A DNA stretch of 18,265 bases from Clostridiaceae bacterium (GTDB taxonomy: Bacteria > Bacillota > Clostridia > Oscillospirales > Acutalibacteraceae). The notes below the pieces were generated by a model. It searched no databases and was not told the DNA's origin. It worked only from the letters and a program-made list of their open reading frames with translations. Position numbers and translations under genes: made by a program. Positions 14,187-18,265 of this stretch are shown here, in pieces. Numbering within the stretch: the stretch's first letter is position 1; each line of letters begins with the position of its first letter. The stretch is taken from contig CAJGDQ010000007.1 in NCBI GenBank assembly GCA_904502215.1, positions 1 through 18,265 of the forward strand. The letters are read 5' to 3'.

Positions 14187-14217
14187 ACCGCCTTTTTAAA
14201 AGGCGGTTCTTTTTTTA
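14187..14217 (+). terminator. Terminator after the zinc-ribbon gene
   Basis: A 9-bp stem ACCGCCTTT / AAAGGCGGT (14187-14195 with 14199-14207) is followed by TCTTTTTTT. It ends the unit before the second two-component operon. Confidence 0.9.
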
Positions 14218-14226
14218 AAAAATATA

Positions 14227-14256
14227 TTGCAATTATTCATAATTTTGTAATATTAT
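14227..14256 (+). promoter_or_regulatory. Probable promoter of the regulator-kinase-HtrA operon
   Basis: -35 TTGCAA (14227-14232), 18-bp spacer, -10 TATTAT (14251-14256). It is moderately good; no tandem TCTTAA repeats like those before the other regulator are present. Confidence 0.5.
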
Positions 14257-14291
14257 TATAGTAATATCATCTTAGGAAAGAGGGGATAAGT

Positions 14292-14984
14292 ATGCAACAT
14301 AAAATTCTCATTGTTGATGATGATGTTAATATATGCGAGCTTTTGCGCCTTTATTTAGAAAAGGATGGATTTGAAGCCTTAGTTGCTAATGATGGCAAAA
14401 CGGCGGTTGACTATGCTTTAAAATATTCACCCGACCTTGTTTTGCTTGATATAATGCTTCCTCTTCTTGATGGCTGGCAGGTTTGCAGGCAGATAAGGAA
14501 ATCAAGCGAAGTTCCGATTATTATGCTAACTGCAAAGGGTGAAACCTTTGATAAGATTTTAGGGCTTGAGCTTGGTGCGGATGATTATGTTACCAAACCC
14601 TTTGATACTAAAGAGGTAATAGCAAGAATTAAAGCTGTGCTCAGAAGAAGTAATGATAACGATAAACAAAACCAGGTTGAAGAGGTGCGTTACGATAAGC
14701 TTCGCATAAATCTCACTAATTACGAATTGGTTGTTGATTCCAAGCGTATAGATACTCCGCCAAAGGAGTTGGAGTTAATCTATCATCTCGCAAGCAATCC
14801 AAACAGAGTTTATACCAGAGACCAGCTTCTTGATGAGGTTTGGGGCTTTGATTATTACGGCGATTCAAGAACGGTTGATGTTCACGTTAAGCGCCTTAGG
14901 GAAAAACTTGAAAATGTTTCGGATGAATGGTCGCTTAAAACTGTTTGGGGAGTTGGCTATAAGTTTGAAATTAAAACTATTTAA
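14292..14984 (+). CDS. OmpR/PhoB-family response regulator
   Basis: A 230-residue two-component regulator. The receiver domain has Asp9/Asp10/Asp11, phosphoacceptor Asp53, Thr80 and Lys102. The C-terminal winged helix (about 130-228) has the recognition helix SRTVDVHVKRLREKL. Sequence style is ResD/PhoP/CssR-like. A good AGAGGGG Shine-Dalgarno precedes the ATG. It overlaps the kinase gene by about 20 bases, and an HtrA protease gene follows, so the likely role is control of an envelope protein-quality response, comparable to CssRS-htrA in Bacillus or CiaRH-htrA in streptococci. Gene-order comparison is established knowledge; the function here is inference. Confidence 0.93.
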   Translation: MQHKILIVDDDVNICELLRLYLEKDGFEALVANDGKTAVDYALKYSPDLVLLDIMLPLLDGWQVCRQIRKSSEVPIIMLTAKGETFDKILGLELGADDYVTKPFDTKEVIARIKAVLRRSNDNDKQNQVEEVRYDKLRINLTNYELVVDSKRIDTPPKELELIYHLASNPNRVYTRDQLLDEVWGFDYYGDSRTVDVHVKRLREKLENVSDEWSLKTVWGVGYKFEIKTI

Positions 14985-16344
14985 GAAATATTTTTTCACC
15001 AATGCTTTGATAATTGTTTTCAGCCTTGCCTTTCTTATGATGATTCTTTCTTTTGTTCTTAACGGATATATTTCCAAGCAAAAGCAGGCAACGCTTGAAA
15101 CGGCCAAAGAAGAGGTTATGGAATATATAGATACTTCTGAAAATAAGGAAAATTTGAATGAAATTTTAAACCTTGTTTCAAGTGTTGGTGAGGCTGAGGT
15201 TTTTATTGCTGATGATTCGAGTAAGGTTATAGCTTGCGGTTGCGAGGATTGGCAGGAAAACAAAAGTTGTCTTCATTCATCGGCTATAATATCTAAAAAC
15301 GATACTGATATACATTTGAGCACCCTTGGTATTTATGAAAGACCTCATTATATAACTGTTGAAAGTATTTATGATGAAGGAATTGTTGTTGGAACTCTTT
15401 ATGTAACTGCACCCGTATCAAAGGTTGGAAGTTTGTTAACGGCAGTAACCCGTATTTTTATGTTTTCGGCGATAATTCCCTTGCTTGCAATGTTTTTTGC
15501 GATATATGCTATGACATATAGGTTAACAAAACCGCTTAAACTTATGTCTAACGCTTCAAGGGCTATGGCTAAGGGGGATTTTTCTAAAAGAATACCGGTT
15601 ACAAGCGATGATGAAATCGGCGAATTGGCAACTTCCTTTAATATGATGACCAATTCTTTAGCTCAGCTTGAGGGAATGAGAAAAAGCTTTGTTGCTAATG
15701 TTTCGCATGAGCTTAAAACCCCGATGACAACGATAGGCGGATTTATTGACGGTATTTTAGACGGAACTATCGAGCCTGAAAAACAGGATTATTATCTTGG
15801 TATTGTATCAGATGAGGTTAAAAGGCTTTCAAGACTTGTTGAAGCAATGCTTAGTATGGCAAAGCTCGAGTCGGGTGAATTTAATCTTAAACCTGAGGTT
15901 TTTGATTTAAGAGAGCTGTTGATTTCGGTTGTTATTAGTCAGGAACAAAGGATAGAGGGTAAAAAGCTTGAAATTAAAGGTCTTGATGAAACCGAGAGTA
16001 TATCGGTTAAAGCTGATAGAGATTTGATATATCAAGCGGTATATAATCTTGTTGATAATGCCATTAAATTTAGTGATGATGGCGGTGAAATTAGTTTTAT
16101 GTTAAAAAGAGAAAACAATAAAACCGTTTTCACTCTAAGTAATACAGGAAGCGGTATACCTGAAAAGGATTTACCATTTATATTTGAAAGATTTTATAAG
16201 GTTGATAAATCTCGGGCTGCTTCAAAAAACAGCACGGGAATAGGTCTTTATATAGTTAAAACTGTTATAGCTGCCCATTTGGGCTCTGTTTCGGTTTCGA
16301 GCAAGGAAAATGAATTTACAATCTTTAAGATTGTTTTGCCTTAG
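14965..16344 (+). CDS. Sensor histidine kinase with HAMP domain
   Basis: A kinase of about 459 residues. Helix 1 is at about 8-30, an extracytoplasmic sensor at about 32-165, helix 2 at about 168-192. HAMP follows (TKPLKLMSNASRAMAKGDFSKRI), then HisKA with NVSHELKTP (His248), and HATPase with N box NLVDNAIKFS, G1 NTGSGIP and G2 STGIGLYIV. The sensor contains Cys91, Cys93, Cys102 and His104 (CxC-x8-CxH), unusual for an exported domain. The start is uncertain: the frame is open far upstream inside the regulator gene, but the protein must begin near its first helix. TTG at 14965 is the best candidate, with GGGGAG at 14947-14952; no suitable ATG exists. Overlap with the regulator implies coupled translation. 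Confidence 0.87.
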   Translation: MKLKLFKKYFFTNALIIVFSLAFLMMILSFVLNGYISKQKQATLETAKEEVMEYIDTSENKENLNEILNLVSSVGEAEVFIADDSSKVIACGCEDWQENKSCLHSSAIISKNDTDIHLSTLGIYERPHYITVESIYDEGIVVGTLYVTAPVSKVGSLLTAVTRIFMFSAIIPLLAMFFAIYAMTYRLTKPLKLMSNASRAMAKGDFSKRIPVTSDDEIGELATSFNMMTNSLAQLEGMRKSFVANVSHELKTPMTTIGGFIDGILDGTIEPEKQDYYLGIVSDEVKRLSRLVEAMLSMAKLESGEFNLKPEVFDLRELLISVVISQEQRIEGKKLEIKGLDETESISVKADRDLIYQAVYNLVDNAIKFSDDGGEISFMLKRENNKTVFTLSNTGSGIPEKDLPFIFERFYKVDKSRAASKNSTGIGLYIVKTVIAAHLGSVSVSSKENEFTIFKIVLP

Positions 16345-16358
16345 AAGGAGAAAGAAAA

Positions 16359-17642
16359 ATGGATGAATTTTTAAATAATAATTTGCCCGAAGAAGAGGAT
16401 GAGCAAGAGGTTTCGCCAAATGCTGAGGAAAAAGACTTTGAGCCAATTTATAATCCTGTTAACTATACCGAGGTTAAACCGATTGAGGATTATAAGCCTA
16501 TGAGCCGAGGCCTTAAGCTTTTTGCTCTGATTTTGGCGGCCGTTATCCTTTTAACAGGAACCTGCCTTACAGGTTATTTGCTGGGTAGAAACAGCGTTAA
16601 AATCTCTCACCCTAAGGTTGAGGTTAATCTTGCTGCAAAACCTAGTGATACCGATGAAATGACCGAGGCCGAGGTTTATGAAGAGGTTAATAAATCTATT
16701 GTTGGTATTGTTGCTTATAATACTTCAAGAAAGGCTAGTCAAGCCAGTGGAATAGTTTTTTCTAAGGAAGGTTATATCGTTACTAATGACCATATCTACT
16801 CTGATATTGCAGCAGCTAAGTTCAAAATTTATACCTATGATGGCAAGGAATACGATGCCGAATATGTTGCAGGCGATACAGTTAGCGACCTTGCGGTTTT
16901 GAAGGTTAAGGGAGCAAGTCTTACCCCTGCAAAGTTCGGAAATTCGGATGATTTGTTCTATGGTGAGCATGTTGTTGCAATAGGCCGACCAAATGATGCC
17001 ACCGATGCCTCAAGTATTACAAGGGGCATTGTTTCGGCGGTTAACAGAAGAGTTCAAACAACCTCAAATTATTCTTCTCGCCTCATTCAAACCGATAGCG
17101 CAATAAATCCGGGAAGCTCGGGAGGCGCACTTGTTAATATGTTCGGTCAGGTAATTGGTGTTACATCTTCAAAGCTTGCAAGTGTTGAATATGATGCAGT
17201 TGGCTATGCAATTCCAACAACAACTATGAAAAGAATTGTTGATGAGCTTATAAGTAACGGCAAGGTTGTATCGAGAGCAAAGCTTGGTATTACCTATGCG
17301 ACTATTGATTCTATAACTGCTGAAATGAATGGCTATGATTATAAGGGCATCTTAATTGATTCGGTATCCGAGGATAGCGGTCTTTACGGCAAGGCTGAAA
17401 AGGGCGATATTATAACCCATATAAACGGTATTGAGATAACAAATGATAATATAGTTCTCGATATCATCGAAAACAGCAGAGCAGGGGATAAAATAACTGT
17501 TACTATTGCAACTAACAGCGGAACTGTTAAAACTGTTGAAGCGAAGCTTAGCGCAAATATCGGCGAATCAAGTTATAAAGCTATTGAAGAAAAGCCCGAA
17601 ATAAATAAAGATGGAGCTTTCAACTTCCCTGAGGGAGAATAA
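16359..17642 (+). CDS. HtrA/DegP-like serine protease (S1C) with PDZ domain
   Basis: A 427-residue membrane-anchored protease. An acidic cytoplasmic N-terminus (1-50) is followed by a helix (about 53-75), a trypsin-like domain (about 105-300), one PDZ domain (about 315-400) and an acidic tail. The catalytic triad is His145 (TNDHIY), Asp177 (SDLAVLKV) and Ser254 (NPGSSGGAL). Single-helix HtrA proteins of Firmicutes degrade or refold misfolded exported proteins. AAGGAG at 16345-16350 precedes the ATG. The gene follows the kinase by 14 bases, so it is in the same operon and probably under its control. The motif reads GSSGG rather than the commoner GNSGG, a tolerated change. Confidence 0.94.
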   Translation: MDEFLNNNLPEEEDEQEVSPNAEEKDFEPIYNPVNYTEVKPIEDYKPMSRGLKLFALILAAVILLTGTCLTGYLLGRNSVKISHPKVEVNLAAKPSDTDEMTEAEVYEEVNKSIVGIVAYNTSRKASQASGIVFSKEGYIVTNDHIYSDIAAAKFKIYTYDGKEYDAEYVAGDTVSDLAVLKVKGASLTPAKFGNSDDLFYGEHVVAIGRPNDATDASSITRGIVSAVNRRVQTTSNYSSRLIQTDSAINPGSSGGALVNMFGQVIGVTSSKLASVEYDAVGYAIPTTTMKRIVDELISNGKVVSRAKLGITYATIDSITAEMNGYDYKGILIDSVSEDSGLYGKAEKGDIITHINGIEITNDNIVLDIIENSRAGDKITVTIATNSGTVKTVEAKLSANIGESSYKAIEEKPEINKDGAFNFPEGE

Positions 17643-17646
17643 ATTT

Positions 17647-17687
17647 AAAGGCTAAAATCCTAATGGATTTTAGCCTTTTCTTTTTTG
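17647..17687 (+). terminator. Bidirectional terminator after htrA
   Basis: A perfect 14-bp stem AAAGGCTAAAATCC / GGATTTTAGCCTTT (17647-17660 with 17665-17678) with a TAAT loop is followed by TTCTTTTTT. It also contains the stop codon of the minus-strand gene next to it. Confidence 0.9.
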
Positions 17688-17969
17688 GGAGCTGTTGTGT
17701 ATGATAGTTATAAATTTGATATTTTCATAAGGAATCGCAAGGCTCTTGCACTCAAAGGGAGGCTTTAGAACAACGAATGAGCTACCAATATCCATTATAT
17801 AACCGGTTTTGCAATCTGATTTTTCGCAACAAAGTGTAACCCTTGCCAATTTTCCTTTATGCTTTTCAAGATATTCTTTTAAATTATAGGTTTTGTTTTC
17901 ACTTTTTAAAAAGCCTTCATATTGTTTTAAATCGTTTTCGCAGTTAATATGCTTTAAGGTGTATTCCAT
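17670..17969 (-). CDS. Hypothetical 99-residue protein
   Basis: Not recognised. The first 40 residues are charged and probably helical (QYEGFLKSENKTYNLKEYLEKHKG). The second half alternates as beta strands with a pattern of G-x-V-x-x..GYIMDIGSSFVVLKPP..IPYENIKFI, reminiscent of small SH3/Sm-like barrels. Cysteines at three places (the CC pair, DC, EC) are not in a standard zinc motif. It has no signal peptide or membrane helix. AAAGGAG is 8 bases before the ATG and TATAAT lies near 17990, with no clear -35. It stands alone between two terminators. The good ribosome site and ordinary codon use support a real gene. Confidence 0.72.
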   Translation of the reverse strand: MEYTLKHINCENDLKQYEGFLKSENKTYNLKEYLEKHKGKLARVTLCCEKSDCKTGYIMDIGSSFVVLKPPFECKSLAIPYENIKFITIIHNSSQKRKG

Positions 17970-18000
17970 ATAACATTCTCCTTTAACACATTATATGCAA

Positions 18001-18036
18001 AAAAATAAAATCGGGATAAACCCGATTTTATTTTAA
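18001..18036 (-). terminator. Terminator of the kinase gene at the right edge
   Basis: A perfect 14-bp stem (18002-18015 with 18021-18034) around a 5-base loop is followed on the minus strand by a T-rich run. It overlaps the stop codon of the upstream gene on that strand. Confidence 0.88.
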
Positions 18037-18265
18037 TCTTTCTATTAAATGGCAAAGAGCGGTTTCAAATTTAACGCCATACCAATGACTATCATCGCCA
18101 ACTGTGTTTTCAATGCACTTAAGGGTGTAATCGGCGGCGATTTTGGCCGAATCGAAAAGGCTTTTGTCATTCATAAGAGCTCCAACAAATGCCGAGGCAT
18201 AAACATCGCCTGTTCCGTGAGAGCTTCTCTCGTTTCGGTTATGCTCATAATAACTTAAAGTATCG
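18028..18265 (-). CDS. C-terminal part of a pyridoxamine/PfkB-type kinase (partial)
   Basis: The minus strand is open from the right edge to a TAA at 18028-18030, giving 78 residues of a C-terminus. HGTGDVYASAFVGALM matches the anion-hole and catalytic Asp motif (GTGD) of the ribokinase/PdxK superfamily. The preceding SSHGTGD and the following helix DSAKIAADYTLKCIENT, with HWYGVKFE near the end, are typical of Clostridial pyridoxamine kinases that make pyridoxal 5'-phosphate. ThiD or another PfkB enzyme cannot be excluded without the N-terminus. An open frame on the opposite strand here (18049-18258) is its shadow. Confidence 0.8.
   Translation of the reverse strand, partial: DTLSYYEHNRNERSSHGTGDVYASAFVGALMNDKSLFDSAKIAADYTLKCIENTVGDDSHWYGVKFETALCHLIERLK

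Noticed and set aside
14830..14964. Upstream extension of the second histidine kinase to an ATG at 14830
   Set aside because: It would overlap 155 bases of the response regulator and put about 45 non-conserved residues ahead of the first membrane helix; the Shine-Dalgarno is much further downstream.

Overview
The window reads as a stretch of chromosome from a low-GC, anaerobic, endospore-forming Firmicute, most likely a Clostridia/Oscillospirales-type gut bacterium. Reasons: Gram-positive ribosome binding sites and sigma-A promoters, a clear sporulation sigma factor SigG, a PduL-type phosphotransacylase, VanR/PhoP-like two-component systems, and frequent TTG start codons. No phage, insertion sequence, CRISPR array or rRNA is visible. 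The content is mostly housekeeping and regulatory, not a mobile island.

Layout. 1-73: tail of a membrane protein. 91-1245: rplJ-rplL behind a strong promoter and an L10 leader with an attenuator hairpin, closed by a terminator. 1300-1373: tRNA-Gly(UCC). 1548-3227: phosphohexomutase. 3259-5532 (minus): pduL, hemW and a histidine phosphatase, tightly packed or overlapping. 5606-6589 (minus): Xer-type tyrosine recombinase. 6732-10764 (plus): compact operon of an OmpR-type regulator, a six-helix histidine kinase, a membrane-anchored Amidase_2 and a VTT-domain membrane protein. 10780-11544 (minus): sigG. 11682-12026 (minus): an EndoA/MazF ribonuclease with no adjacent antitoxin. 12027-12376: a long intergenic region with a strongly structured element, probably a minus-strand small RNA. 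12377-13057: SpoIIQ-like M23 protein. 13238-13801: SigH-like sigma factor. 13873-14172: double zinc-ribbon protein. 14292-17642: a second regulator/kinase pair followed by an HtrA-type protease. 17670-17969 (minus): unrecognised 99-residue protein. 18028 to the window end (minus): C-terminus of a PfkB/pyridoxamine-kinase-like enzyme.

How the parts fit. Two envelope-sensing modules (regulator-kinase-amidase-VTT and regulator-kinase-HtrA) flank a sporulation block (sigG, SpoIIQ-like, SigH-like). The second module resembles the known CssRS/CiaRH-HtrA secretion-stress arrangement. The first has a less familiar output gene set. The most promising possibly undescribed items are: the candidate small RNA at about 12142-12248, with a single-stranded C-rich stretch complementary to Shine-Dalgarno sequences; the regulator-kinase-amidase-VTT operon with direct repeats in its upstream region; the orphan EndoA; and a dif-like sequence directly downstream of the Xer gene. 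All functional assignments come from reading motifs by eye. No database search was run.
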